Shown: positions 10,201 through 21,060, counted from the stretch's first letter. The stretch: DNA of 64,000 bases from Symbiodinium natans (GCA_905221605.1 CAJNDS010002479.1:1189319-1253318); one strand, 5' to 3'. Notes: a model not told the origin generated them from the letters alone. Translations and numbers: made by a program.

Positions 10201-10890
10201 CAAATAGATCCTGAAATGTTTTTCTAATCGCACCCCCACGCAAAATACCTCAAAGGTCGTTTTTTCAATCGAATCACGGTTTTACGGTTGCTTGACTTTG
10301 CGTTTTTGGGCTCCTTATAAGCTCATTCCTAGTCTTGCGAGGGGCTTCGGCACTTTGGCGTTGAGGAGGGCAAACAATCAGCACGAACACGAGGGTTCTT
10401 CCACGCGTTGGGGTGGTTCTATGTTCATTTCATGGGTTCTTTTGGTACGTTAAACAAAGCAAGCGTTATACAACGCAAGCGTATAACTATTATGAACCCG
10501 AATTGCCCGAAACCCTGAACCCTAAACAACAGTTGCGACTTAGTTCTCGCATATAGTTGGAAGCAGCCTCCACTGCCCTTGTAGATCGCGCATGTAGTGC
10601 ATGTTGTTTTCAACTTGCCCTGGGCAGTATGCACAGTTTGCGAACTTGGGTCCGTACACAGTCTCTTTGCATAGGGTTATATCCTGCATGTACCTAATTC
10701 CCACATTCCTAGAAGGAACTAGACAGTCAGGAAATATCGCACATGCTAGTGCTCCCTGCGACAGGCCCCACCTGCTTAATGACCTCCCGTGGTGAGGTCG
10801 CGTTCTACATCCACACCACCCGCACAGTGGTCTCCTTAGTGCTGGCATCATAGGGGCACAAAGGGGACACATTGGGGGGGGGGGGGGGGG

Positions 10891-10946
10891 GTGTGAGGTG
10901 TCAGGTGTAAGGTGTGAGGTGTGAGGTGTAAGGTGTGAGGTGTAAG
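10891..10946 (+). repeat. (GGTGTRA)n heptamer array after poly-G
   Basis: About eight units of GGTGTGA or GGTGTAA directly follow an 18-bp G run (10874-10891). Confidence 0.85.
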
Positions 10947-11605
10947 GGTCCTACATTTCCCACTACAGTTGCTTTGGGCCCCTAAGGTTGTTTGGTGAAT
11001 GTGGTCTCCTTGACGTTACACACCCCGCCCCCCTCCTGTTGCTTTGTTCCTTATGATGGTGCTGTCGTAGACAATTCCAAGTGCAGTTTCCCAATATAGG
11101 AGTATCTTGTTCGGGGGGGCGGGGGGTCCTAGAATAAGGGTTATCCTAGTTGGGGCTATTCCAAGGGCAACTTCCCCTGTTTCGGAAATACCCAGACATG
11201 TCACAGCCGAATAATTTCTGCCTGCGGGTGGACACACTTAATACCTTAAGGAGACCTTTCGCAACTCCTGAGGTTTCCGTTACTTCCCGCAATTCTAGGG
11301 TAAACTGTAAACCCTATACCCTATACCCTATAAACCCTAAACCCTAAGCCCTAAACCGTTGCTTCAGGTTTTCAATCGCCGGCCTCCTTTGGCCATCAGG
11401 CCATTCCTGAGGCGCTTGGGTTCGGATTCTTGTCGACTTGTCCGACATTCCCATCGTGCTGCATAGCTTTTTCGGTTTATCTTGGTTGATAGGGTTGATA
11501 GGGTTTGCAGTGTTTAGCTTTTAGGTTTTAGGGTTTAGGGTTTAGGGTTTAGGCCTACAAGGCTTGGCAGGCTTGATAGGGTTTCCAGGGCGCATAATCT
11601 TAGGG

Positions 11606-11780
11606 AAGTTACGTGGCCCCTTAGTATGGGCCCCTAAAAAGGGGACTCCTTATGTTCTTCCTGCTACACCTAGGGTTTAGGGTTTAGGGTTTAGGGGACT
11701 CCTTATGTTCTTCCTGGTAACCTTAGGGGCCCATACATCAGAACCATTTCAAGGCTCTAAGGGTCTCATTTTAGTTAAGG
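11606..11780. mobile_element. Family C MITE-like repeat interrupted by TTTAGGG
   Basis: Related to 8646-8728. Its middle contains two exact 24-bp copies of the segment AGGGGACTCC...TTCCTG (11640-11663 and 11693-11716), separated by about 29 bp that include three TTTAGGG-type units. Confidence 0.55.
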
Positions 11781-12144
11781 GCACATGCAACTACCCTTAG
11801 GCTTGAGAGGGTTATCGGGCGTTTAACTAGGTGGGCCCTTGGGATATTATATATTTTCCCTTATTGGGTTTAAGAGGATCCTGTTTAGGAATATTTTTCA
11901 GAGGGTTTAAAAGGCCTACCTAGTTAAGGTTTGGAAGTAAGGGTTAGTTTGGGGGCTTTCGAAGTGCAGCGTTGCCAATGTGGGGGTGGGGGGGGGGGGG
12001 GTGGGTGATCTAAACCCCAACTGCTGCCCCTAATGATAGCGCATTTCTTTTCTAGTGAAGGGTACGTACTGAAAGGCCTCGTGGTTAGGGTCTGTCCCCA
12101 GGGCGGGGTTTCCGGTTCCTGTGATGCCGCCTGCTGGCTCCTAG

Positions 12145-12299
12145 GAGTCCGACAATGCTGGCGCTCGCTCGCCGTTTGGTGAGCCATGCACCGCCATCGC
12201 GTCTTACGGGAGCTCACCTCGAGGCTCTGGACCAGATCTGGAGATCACTGACCTGCTCTCGATGAAACAGCGTTTTGCATCGCTTGAGCCCGAGAACGA
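12145..12299 (+). CDS. Candidate exon, unknown protein
   Basis: One of the longest exon-like stretches: about 51 codons without stop, opening after CCTAG and ending at TTTAGGG. It reads ESDNAGARSPFGEPCTAIAS, then GPDLEITDLLSMKQRFASLE. The composition is that of a real soluble protein. Family not recognised. Confidence 0.5.
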
Positions 12300-12368
12300 T
12301 TTAGGGTTTAGGGTTTAGGGTTTAGGGTTTAGGGTTTAGGGTTTAGGGTTTAGGGGGTAGGGTTTAGG
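12300..12368 (+). repeat. TTTAGGG array, about 9 units
   Basis: Follows the exon candidate at 12145-12299 without a gap. Confidence 0.95.
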
Positions 12369-12450
12369 CAGAGGGGGGACAAATAAAGCAGCAGATTTGC
12401 CTTGCCTTGCAGTGTTGATACTCTCCTATGTGAACTAAAAACCGCTGAGT

Positions 12451-12534
12451 GTACCCTAAACCCTAAACCCTAAATCCTAAGCCCTAACTCCTAAACCCTA
12501 AACCCTAAACCCTAAACCCTAAACCCTAAACCAC
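12451..12534 (-). repeat. CCCTAAA array, about 12 units
   Basis: Opposite orientation to the block at 12300-12368, only 83 bp away. Confidence 0.95.
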
Positions 12535-12536
12535 CC

Positions 12537-12627
12537 CGAAGCACCACGGCATTTTGCGAGCTGCAGAACTGGACATGTCGCGTCTCACTCTCGAAGCACA
12601 CACTGGCATCTTGCCGCGGTCCAGTCA
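12537..12627 (+). CDS. Candidate exon, unknown
   Basis: 30 open codons (KHHGILRAAELDMSRLTLEA, then HTGILPRSSH) ending at TAG. It may continue the gene of 12145-12299 across the CCCTAAA block. Confidence 0.35.
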
Positions 12628-12630
12628 TTA

Positions 12631-12881
12631 GGGTTTCGGGTTTAGGGTTTAGGGTTTAGGGTTTACGGTTTAGGGTTTACGGTTTGCGGTTTAGGGTTTA
12701 GGGTTTAGGGTTTACGGTTTAGGGTTTACGGTTTGCGGTTTAGGGTTTAGGGTTTAGGGTTTAGGGTTTAGGGTTTAGGGTTTAGGGTTAAGGGTTTAGG
12801 GTTTAGGGTCTAGGGTTTGCGGTTTAGGGTTTGCGATTTAAGGTTTAGGGTTTAGGGTGTAGGGTGTAGGGTTTAGGGTTG
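12631..12881 (+). repeat. TTTAGGG array with TTTACGG and TTTGCGG variants
   Basis: About 35 units. A higher-order pattern TTTACGG-TTTAGGG-TTTACGG-TTTGCGG occurs twice (about 12661-12690 and 12709-12738), showing segmental duplication within the array. Confidence 0.9.
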
Positions 12882-13267
12882 TCCTGGCCTGCTTTCTGCT
12901 GCTAAAGAGGTGTTTGCTTCATCAAGAAACGACTACCCTGAACCCCAAAACACAAACTAAACTTCACTAAACCATAAACCCTAAAACGAGCACATGCTTT
13001 TGCGAACACATTCTAGACACTTCTTTGGGTTTAGGGTGCAGGGTTTAGGGTTCAGGGTTGAGGTTTTCAGGGTTCAGGGTTTAGAGTTCGGGGATCAGGG
13101 TTTGAGGTTCAAGGTTTCGGGTTTCCAAGAGATGCATGTTCCCCCAACACCGAATGCCGCAAAAAAGGGATAAAAGGGGGCCATGACTACCATGGTTTAC
13201 AGGCGACTGCCCTAAGAGCCTAATCCCAAAGCTCAGGGCAGCAGGGATTTGGGCTTTAGGGTTCGAA

Positions 13268-13337
13268 TTGGGTTTAGGGTTTAGGGTTTAGGGTTTAGGG
13301 TTTGGGGTTTGGGGTTTAGGGTTTAGGGTTTAGGGTT
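13268..13337 (+). repeat. TTTAGGG array, about 10 units
   Basis: Includes two TTTGGGG units in the middle. Confidence 0.95.
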
Positions 13338-13343
13338 TTTGAG

Positions 13344-13431
13344 GTTCGGTTCCGGCTGCGTCCCCGCATGAAGGCATTTGATGATGACGCGGCCATTGGA
13401 GGCTGGGCATCACAATGCCGGAGTTTGGGAG
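13344..13431 (+). CDS. Candidate exon, unknown
   Basis: Opens after TTTTTGAG and reads VRFRLRPRMKAFDDDAAIGG, then WASQCRSLG, ending at GGGTTTAGGG. Arrays touch it on both sides. Family unknown. Confidence 0.45.
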
Positions 13432-13432
13432 G

Positions 13433-13477
13433 GTTTAGGGTTTAGGGTTTAGGGTTTAGGGTTTAGGGTTTAGGGTC
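13433..13477 (+). repeat. TTTAGGG array, about 6 units
   Basis: Immediately follows the exon candidate at 13344-13431. Confidence 0.95.
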
Positions 13478-13894
13478 CAAGGTTGGTTTAGAGCCTGGGT
13501 TACAGGCTATAGGGTTTGGCACGTTTTTGCAGTGTAGTTCAAGGGCTTCAGGGTTCGGGCTTTTGCAGTTGAGGGGTCAGAAAACCCCATGTTTGTTGGG
13601 GTTTAGGACATTCAGGGGGTTGAGTCTGCCTTGTGGCTCGAGCCAGTCGTGACATGGACACGCCATTAGCGTACCAACCGAGACTTCCTGCAACCCCAAA
13701 ACCCCAAAGAACCCTAAACCCTGAAACTCGAAAGCCCGCAAAGAAACAAAAGCCTGTGAAAGCCTCTATATCAGCCCTCGCCCCCTAGACTGCAGGTGAC
13801 TTTAAGGGTTTAGGGTTCAGGGTTTAGGGTTTTAGAGCTTTACAGCTATAGAATCATGGCACTCAGACGCAGTCAAACCCTACACGCTTGACAG

Positions 13895-14004
13895 ATAGGT
13901 TTGCGGATGTGTGCGAAATGGCAGCCGAGCAATGCTGCGACGTAGCTAGGACCATCACCGTTGCATTGCTCAGCGGCCGCTTGGGCAAGCATGCTGTCTG
14001 CTTT
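13895..14004 (+). CDS. Candidate exon, unknown, possibly RCC1-like
   Basis: Opens after TTGACAG and reads RFADVCEMAAEQCCDVART, then ITVALLSGRLGKHAVCF, with TGA at 14005. The central part has the layout of the RCC1-like exons (ALLSGR against ALLGDGR) but lacks VVTWG. Confidence 0.4.
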
Positions 14005-14177
14005 TGACGCAAACAACCCTAAACGCCTCGACCCTCAATGCTGAATGATGGTCCCCCGTTGGGTCACAGTTTTTTCCCTCATCTTTAAATCCTATACCCT
14101 AAACCCTAGACGCGAGAAGCTAACATTACTGATCCTGTGTGCCTCCCCCAAAACGCCTCGGCGAGTAGGCTTGTGAC

Positions 14178-14272
14178 CCCCCCCCCCTCCCCCCCTCCTC
14201 CCCCCCCCCCTTCCCCCCTGTCCCCTACTCCCCCCTGCCCCCTCCTCCCCCCCTCCCCCCTCCCACCCACAC
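14178..14272. repeat. C-rich tract
   Basis: About 95 bp almost entirely of C runs broken by single T or A bases. It is polypyrimidine on the plus strand and G-rich on the other. Confidence 0.85.
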
Positions 14273-14319
14273 CTTAGGGGGAGGCCGAAGCTGGTGGGCG
14301 TTGAAGCTTCAGGTGTTTA

Positions 14320-14435
14320 CTTACTGTTGGTTAGTAGGGAATGGGGGAAGAAGGTACCAATGTGATCCCGTTAAATGGTATATATCGGGGACATGTGGTA
14401 CCTTCTTCCCCCATTCCCTACTAACCAACAGTAAG
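14320..14435. repeat. Perfect 40-bp inverted repeat (hairpin)
   Basis: Arms 14320-14359 and 14396-14435 are exact reverse complements, with a 36-bp loop. The arm begins CTTACTGTTGGTTAGTAGGG. The perfect pairing points to recent origin or to gene conversion between the arms. Confidence 0.9.
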
Positions 14436-14911
14436 TTGAGGGCTTACAGGCTTGTGGGCTCACAAATGTGGAGGGTTTACAGTCTATCCTGAACCCTAGT
14501 TTTGGCTCGGGGCCGAAAGAAGCATAGTATGGCCGTAAAGTTCACGTCAGGGTCTAGCTTCACTGGGTATGCTGCCTGGTGTGCCGTGGGATGTACATCG
14601 CCAAGTCCTACCCACGGACGCCTTGAAGGGTTTAGAGTTTAGAGTTTGGGGTTTAGGGTTTCGGGTTCAGGGTTTAGGGTTTAGGGTGATTGAGTGGCTT
14701 GCAGATGTGATGTTGCGCCAGTTCCCTTGAAGGCGATGTGGGTAGTTCTCTAAATTCGGGGAAGGGAACCCTCGTTTAGAGGACCTGCTTAGGGTGGGAA
14801 GATGCTTACTTGTGACATGCTTAATGCGTATTCGGGTTCAGGGTTTAGGCTTTAGGGTTGAGGGTTTCGGCTTTAGGAATTAGGGTAGTTCCCTGAGCCT
14901 GTGTAAGTAAG

Positions 14912-15007
14912 GCCAGACCGTGTCGCTTCACGCCTTACTGGCTTGGACGGTGGCTGACTTGCGGCGTCGGGCACAGCAGGACTGTCTACGCATGGGGTGT
15001 TCGAGTG
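14912..15007 (+). CDS. Candidate exon, RCC1-like repeat fragment
   Basis: Opens after GTAAG and reads to TAG at 15008. It contains LTCGVGHSRTVYAWG, close to the classic RCC1 blade pattern (CGxxHS followed by YxWG). RCC1 blades build seven-bladed propellers. Only one blade part is present here. Confidence 0.45.
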
Positions 15008-15309
15008 TAGGCCCTGATCCCGAAACTCTAGACCCGAACCTCCCTATCCCAAACCCTAAACCGAAACCCCAACCCTAGACTAAAACCCCGAACCCTAAAC
15101 CCTAAACCCTAATCTCTAAACCCCAAACCCTAAACCCTAAACTCCTAAACCCTAGGGACTCAGGATTCGGGTTTTCGGGACAGGGTTGAGATGGAATCGC
15201 GGCCCGAAGTCCTCTAAGCCCAAAGGCCCTACGTCACACTGCATCGCAGTTTAGAGTTTAGGGTTTAGGGTTCGCAGTTTAGGGGAGGTTTCAAGTTTTC
15301 TGGGTCTAG

Positions 15310-15391
15310 GGCACCCCACGAAGCATACACCACCCTCGCCAGCGGAACGCATGAATTGTTGTTCTGCTACCTGACCCTCCCTTTGGTGCCG
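15310..15391 (+). CDS. Candidate exon, unknown
   Basis: Opens after TCTAG and reads APHEAYTTLASGTHELLFCY, then LTLPLVP. Family unknown; there are no telomere-like units next to it on the left. Confidence 0.35.
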
Positions 15392-15719
15392 GGTTGGTAT
15401 ATAGTGAGGGATTTAGGTTGGGATTTTGTGCCTCATACTCGCAGTCCTTAATAGGGATGAGAATAGGGGGTACTTTTCCCTAGCAGTCCTGAATCTAGAT
15501 GATAATAGTGGGTCCTATTCCCCATTAAGGGCTGTTGGCACAAGGGGCAACGTCCCAAGGGTTAGGGGATGAGAGGTCGAGGGATGTAGGGGCTCGGGGT
15601 TTAGGTTATACGGTAAGGGCCCTCTACTACCGTCCCCCCACTCCGGTCCGCCCCCCATAGCTTACTTCAAGCTCAGGAAGCCTCGATTTCTTAAACCCTA
15701 CCAGGATGCGCGATTATGC

Positions 15720-15832
15720 TTAGGGTTTAGGGTTTAGGGTTTAGGGTTTAGGGTTTAGGGTTTAGGGTTTAGGGTTTAGGGTCTGGGGTCTAGGGTCTAG
15801 GGTCTAGGGTTTAGGGTTTATAATAGGTTAGG
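15720..15832 (+). repeat. TTTAGGG array, about 15 units
   Basis: Perfect units followed by a run of TCTAGGG and TCTGGGG variants. Confidence 0.95.
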
Positions 15833-16009
15833 GTTTCGGGGCTAGGGTGGGTTTTGGGGGATTCTGGGGCCTAACAGCCCATCCTCGTGAACCCCGAACC
15901 CCTAAGCCACAAACCCGAAACCCGAAGCCCGAAACCCTAGACCTTATAGGGTCCTTAAGGGGGGAGGGGGTTTCAAGGGGGAGGAGGTATGGGGTTCAGG
16001 GTTTATAAG

Positions 16010-16100
16010 GCTAAGGGCTTAGGGCTTAGGGCTTAGGGCTTAGGGCTTAGGGCTTAAGGCTTTAGGCTTTAGGCTTTAGGCTCTAGGCTTTGGGCTTTAG
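16010..16100 (+). repeat. GCTTAGG variant array
   Basis: Homogeneous GCTTAGG units grading into GCTTTAG units. Confidence 0.9.
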
Positions 16101-16272
16101 GGCAGGTCCCTCCGGATCCCTAATGAAGCCTATAGGGAGCCTTACGGGAGCATGGGGAGTATTGGGAACCTTGGGTTACATACCCCGCGTGAACCCCCCT
16201 CTTTTAAGAACTCTAGAAAACCCTGATAATGTTGAGGGCCCACAACCCTAAACCCTAAACCCTAAACCTCAG

Positions 16273-16341
16273 GAGCTGAAGGTTGGCATCTGCAGCTTAA
16301 TCACGGCTCGCGGCCAGGTTCTTGCAGAGATCCTCGGCTGG
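16273..16341 (+). CDS. Candidate exon, RCC1-like
   Basis: 23 codons opening after CCTCAG (ELKVGICSLITARGQVLAEI, then LGW) and ending at a canonical GTAAGG donor at 16342. The pattern V-C-x-LITARG-x-V resembles the RCC1-like repeat. Both splice sites are well formed. Confidence 0.5.
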
Positions 16342-17219
16342 GTAAGGGGGGGAGGCGCCATGTACAGTTCATGGGGTTTAGGGTTTCGGGTTTGGGGTTT
16401 AGGGTTTAGGGTGTAGGAGGCAGGTTTAAGGCCGAAGCCCCAACCCCAAAATCCGGAAAAGTGAAGCAGACACCGCCAAGGAGTTCTCATAGGCACAAGC
16501 TCCTTTTGAAGTCTAGGACAATTTGCGGCGGTTAGTTTCCCAATGCACCCCTTCTGTATTCGGATCTCTTCTAGTTCCCGAACCCTAAACCCTAAACCCT
16601 AAACCCTTTCAAGGGAGTGCAAACCCGTCGGCCTCAGTCAGAGTTGGCTGTGTTGGACTGTTCCTTGTTTTTTTTTCTCTTGGGGCTAAGAGTATGGTTC
16701 ACTAAACCCCCTAAACCCCCTAAACCCTAAACCCCACACTTGAAAGGGCCTGCGACCCTAAAGCCCAAACCCAGAAGCCTCGTGGCCCCCACAAAGCTGC
16801 AAAACTAAACTCACAACGCAAGTTCAAACAAAACTAAACACCTAGGACCCTAACCCTCAAGCCTAAACCCGCCTCAACCCTTTTTTGGGGGGTGGGTTCC
16901 CCTATCAACCCTTGAACCCTAAACCCTTAACCCCAAACCCCAAACCCCTAATTATAGACACTAAACCCACTTTTCCTGGGCTACAGAGACAGGATCGACA
17001 GGATCCCACCAAGGGAGATCCCCAAAAAAGGAACTCAAAAGTTAGAGGTGCCGAAGAAGCGCCACAAACCTTGGGACCCGAAACCCAAACCCTAAACCCG
17101 AAAAAGCCTAACCCTAAACCCTTAGACCGTAATCCTTAAACTTTAAACCCCCCAAGTTCCCCTCCCCTCCCTGCGCTTTGCGCTTCGAGGGCCTATAGGG
17201 CTGGCTCGAGGATTTAATT

Positions 17220-17335
17220 TAGGGTTTAGGGCTTAGGGCGTAGGGCGTAGGGCTTAGGGCTTAGGGCTTAGGGCTTAGGGCTTAGGGCTTAGGGCTTAGG
17301 GCTTAGGGCTTAGGGTTTAGGGTTTAGGGTTTAGG
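17220..17335 (+). repeat. GCTTAGG variant array, about 16 units
   Basis: Mostly GCTTAGG, with TTTAGGG at both ends and two GCGTAGG units. Confidence 0.95.
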
Positions 17336-17397
17336 GCTACCTTCTTTTTCAACCGGTAAGACCCTAACTAAACCCTGGTTTGGCTCTTGCCTGTCAG

Positions 17398-17458
17398 GAG
17401 TCAAAGCCTCCAATCCACCGGGATCAGCTGCGGTGACACCTTGACGGCCCGCTGGCAG
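17398..17458 (+). CDS. Candidate exon, RCC1-like fragment
   Basis: Opens after CCTGTCAG and reads SQSLQSTGISCGDTLTARWQ, closing at G|GTTTAGGG, so the TTTAGGG array itself would supply the GT donor. ISCGxxxTxA matches the RCC1 core. Confidence 0.45.
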
Positions 17459-17600
17459 GTTTAGGGTTTAGGGTTTAGGGTTTAGGGTTTAGGGTTTAGG
17501 GTTTAGGGTTTAGGGTTAGGGTTTAGGGTTTAGGGTTTAGGGTTTAGGGTTTAGGGTTTAGGGTTTAGGGTTTAGGGTTTAGGGTTTAGGGTTTAGGGTG
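17459..17600 (+). repeat. TTTAGGG array, about 20 units
   Basis: Perfect except for one 6-bp unit (TTAGGG) near the middle. Confidence 0.95.
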
Positions 17601-17869
17601 TCTCAATGAGTGGGCGCGCTGGTGCTGAAAGCACCCAGGCGCGCGCCCCGACTTGCATCAGCCCACCCCCGCTGGCGCTCCACCCTCGCCTTAACCTCTA
17701 CGGGTTTAGGGTTCTTTTGAACTCTGATCGTGCTTTTATTATTTTTCTCTTGTCTATTGGTTGGGTTTTGAAGCTCGGCATCGATGCAGATCAACTACCC
17801 TGAAGTTCGTAGCCCCTAGGCATTGCAAGGGAGATGTCTATCAGTCGAGGGCTGCTGGGAGAGCCAAAA

Positions 17870-18045
17870 GTCAGAGGTTTGGGCTTGGGGTTGGCTGCCG
17901 CCTTCGCCCTCGGCGATGCTGCGTGCTGGGCGGGGATTTTAAAAACTTGCTTGGAAGGGAGTGAAATTAGAGGTTTGGGCTTTCGCCATGCTGATGCTGC
18001 AACTTTTGTAATTTTTGTCTTTTCTAATGGTTCTTGAGGAGATCC
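17870..18045. other. Duplicated GGTTTGGGCTTGGGG segments
   Basis: Segments starting AGAGGTTTGGGCTT at about 17874 and 17969 are related to the arm of the hairpin at 18094-18190. No gene is called: open frames occur on both strands but are shadows of this repeat. Confidence 0.5.
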
Positions 18046-18680
18046 TCCCAGTCCCAGGCAGGGGGCCTCCCAGGCAGGGGGGCCTCCCAGTGAGTCTTTC
18101 TCAAAAACCCGGAGGTTTGGGCTTGGGGCTGGCTGCCGCATTCGCTCTTGGCCAGCCCCAAGCCCAAACCTTCGGGTTTTTGAGAAAGACTACTGGGAGG
18201 CTGTCAGGCCCCCTGCCTGGAGGCCCCCTGCCTAGCACTGTTAGTCCTGCTTGCCGGAAACCTTTTGCCTGAACCTGAAAAGCAGGCTTTGCGTTTTTAG
18301 AAAGACTCACTGGGAGGCAGAGGCTGGGCAGTGGTCTCAGCCTTCCAGACAGGGGGCCTGCCAGGCAGGGCCTTCTAAACGGCCTCGCAGGCAGGGGTGC
18401 AGGGTCCAGAGCTAAACAGGGGCTTCAAGCAGGGCCAGGCAGGCCTTCCAGGCTGGCCATCCTGGCAGAGCCTCCCGGGCAGGGACCTCCCAAGGCAGGG
18501 GCCTCCCAAGGCAGGCCTCCCAGGCAGGGGCCTCTAGGCGCCTCCAGGCAGGCCCCTGCCTTTCAGGCAGGGTTTTTCGGCAGGAAGGAAAATCCCATCC
18601 CAGCCAGCCCTGCCTCCCAGGCAGGGGCCTCTCCTAGGCAGGGGGGCCTCCCAGGCAGCCCAGGCAGGGGGGGGGCTCTC
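18046..18680. repeat. GC-rich minisatellite-like region
   Basis: Imperfect repeats of a unit near CCTCCCAGGCAGGGG, with variable spacing. GC content is far above the surroundings and no frame is convincingly coding. Confidence 0.7.
18094..18190. repeat. 40-bp inverted repeat (hairpin)
   Basis: Arms 18094-18133 and 18151-18190 pair with one mismatch and have a 17-bp loop. The arm begins GTCTTTCTCAAAAACCCGGA. Confidence 0.9.
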
Positions 18681-18951
18681 CTTGCCCACGAAATTGCGGG
18701 CGGAGGCGAGGCTCCTCTGAAAAGACCCGGAAGACCTCCCAAAAGGAGGTTGCCATGTTTTGCCCGAAGGTTTGGGGTATCTCATTCTAGGGGTCGGGTT
18801 TCTCGCCAGCGACCTGCCGGGTCCACCGCGCAGCCCGCAGCTGCCTGCGGGACTGGAGCTCCGTCGCCCGCCGGAGGGCTTCTGGCTCCGGAGCTACCTC
18901 GCCTGCCGGCTTCGGTGCGTTCGCCCTGCTCGACGGCCCCGGGCTCACTCA

Positions 18952-19061
18952 GTTTAGGGTTTAGGGTGTAGGGTTTAGGGTTTAGGGTTTAGGGTTTAGG
19001 GTTTAGGGTTTAGGGTTTAGGGTTTAGGGTTTAGGGTTTAGGGTTTAGGGTTTAGGGTTTA
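18952..19061 (+). repeat. TTTAGGG array, about 15 units
   Basis: Directly follows an open, GC-rich stretch (about 18800-18951) that ends GFGAFALLDGPGLTQ in one frame and could be an RCC1-like exon; all three frames are open there. Confidence 0.9.
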
Positions 19062-19073
19062 AATGGAGGTTTA

Positions 19074-19154
19074 CGAATTAGGGGACCCCGAAAATAGACC
19101 CCAAATAGTAGGATGCCCTTATCATAAGGACCCCAAGGAGGTACCCTAATTTCG
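19074..19154. mobile_element. MITE-like foldback, family D
   Basis: Same family as 28798-28881, with ends CGAATTAGGGGACC and the inverse GGTACCCTAATTTCG. Confidence 0.6.
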
Positions 19155-19887
19155 GAGACCACCATATACTGTAGCTTCCATCGGAACCTCGAAAAAAGTA
19201 CAACCGGGCCAACTCGAGGACAAGTTCGAGTCACGTGCCCCAAGTGCATCTCATCAATATAGCGCAACCATAAACCCTCACGCCGAACAGGGCCTAATTT
19301 ACAAGCACTTCAAAGTATTGGCATCGTACACTACACTGCGATGCAGCTGTCCTAACCCTGATCTGCCCAGCTCTGCTTTGCTGCGCTGCAGATAGGAAGT
19401 ACAGATATCGTATTTAGGTCGTTCATACTTGACAGTTCGTAGTCATGCCGAACCAACAATGAAGAAAAACAAAACGGACTCAAGGCCTATACCCCGCAAC
19501 CCTAAGCCCCGCAACTCCCCACCCTAATTGAAGGCACCGAAGCCCTAAACACCCCTTAAAGTCCTTAAATTCCTGAAGCCCTCAAACCCTTGGAACCCCA
19601 AGCCGTAAACCCTGCAGCCCTGAAACCATAATACACTGAAACCCGGAAGTCCCCTAGGCCCCAAACCCTACTGCCCCAAAACCCCAAAACATCCATAAGC
19701 CCTTAACCCATAAAACCCTCGACCCATAACCTTAAAACCCCTAGAGCCCTCAAACTCTAAACCCGAAAACCCTAAACCCTAAACCCTAAACCCGAAACCA
19801 CCTCAGGCTACGGTGCGCCCTCCCTGCCTTGTGTCGACGCGGCGGTCTCGGGCGTGTCCTGGAGCAAAGGGCTTCGGCTTTAGGAGA

Positions 19888-20016
19888 CGTAGGGTTTAGG
19901 GTTTAGGGTTTAGGGTTTAGGGTTTAGGGTTTAGGGTTTAGGGTTTAGGGTTTAGGGTTTAGGGTTTAGGGTTTAGGGTTTAGGGTTTAGGGTTTAGGGT
20001 TTAGGGTTAGGGATTT
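19888..20016 (+). repeat. TTTAGGG array, about 18 units
   Basis: Perfect units; the last is TTAGGG. Confidence 0.95.
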
Positions 20017-20317
20017 AAGGACCAAGAGGCTGCCCTTAGAAACCCCAAAGCTTCGAGGCCCTGAAAGGTCTGTAGGTTCCTCCACCCTAAACCCTACACC
20101 TAAACCTACACCCTGCTCCCGAAAAGCTAGGCCTCCCTAAACTCAAACCCCTAAACCGTAAACGTGCCCTAAATCCCAAACCTTAAGCCCTAAACCCTAA
20201 ACCCCTTAAATCCCACCAAAAAGGCCTGAACCCCCTAAAAAAACTGAAACCTAAACCCTGAACCCTAAACCCTAAACCCTAAACCCTAAACCCTAAACCT
20301 CTCGTCCCCAAACTGAG

Positions 20318-20370
20318 GTTCGGCCTCCTTCGCGGCAGCGGCACCGTGGTGACTGCCCCAGAAAACAGGC
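20318..20370 (+). CDS. Candidate exon, RCC1-like
   Basis: Opens after ACTGAG and reads FGLLRGSGTVVTAPENR. It keeps the repeat core (LLRGSGTVVT where other exons have LLGDGRVVTW). Weak edges. Confidence 0.4.
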
Positions 20371-20982
20371 TTCGGGTTGAGGGTTTGTTTAGGGTCTTGG
20401 GTTCATTTGGGGTTTACTTTGTGTGTTGGGTTCATTTAGGTTTTCTTTAATGGTTCATTTGGTGTCTTTGGTTTTTTCAGGTGTTTCTAATACCCCTATT
20501 ATAATTCCCATGAAGGACTGTTCGTATCAGGGGGAACATCCCAATATTTAGGGTTATTTTACGTTTGTTTGGGTTTTTGGTAGGCTTGATTTGGGCTTTA
20601 TTTATCCAGGGTTTCTTCATTTACGGTTTAATTAGGGCTTATTTAGGGTTTATGTATTTAGGGTTTATTTGGGGTTTCTTTAGGGTTTACTTAGCAGGGA
20701 CTAGGGCTCAGGAAGCTTGTTATGGCCACCGGTAAGCTGGCCAGAGCCACCCCCCAACGCCTCTATAGACCTACAGAGAGTTTAGGGTTTAGGGTTTTGG
20801 GTTTAGGGTTTAGGGCTTAGGAGCCTTCTCCCAAGCCCTCAACCCCTCTACCCTGCACCCTGTCTCTCTGCTTACCTTAGCAGACTCTGGAAAGTTGGCG
20901 GCGTTCTGGCCATAAGTTCTGAAAACCCTGAAACCCTGAACCCCTAAATCTAAATCCTCAGCCCTCAGCCCTAAAACCCCAG

Positions 20983-21060
20983 GTAACCTGGGGCCATCCG
21001 TCCTACGGCGGGGACAGCTCGGCAGCACAGGGGCGTCTTGGGCTTCTACGAAGTGCAGTG
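20983..21060 (+). CDS. RCC1-like repeat exon
   Basis: Exactly 26 codons after CCCCAG: VTWGHPSYGGDSSAAQGRLG, then LLRSAV. VTWG followed by GGDSS and an (A/V)Q...L segment is the signature shared by the exons down to 30671, which I infer form one multi-exon RCC1-like gene. RCC1-repeat proteins act as exchange factors or scaffolds; the role of this protein is unknown. Confidence 0.65.

Noticed and set aside
18750-18971. GC-rich frames before the TTTAGGG array
   Set aside because: Three frames are open because of GC content; only the final GFGAFALLDG piece hints at an RCC1-like exon and is noted with the array.
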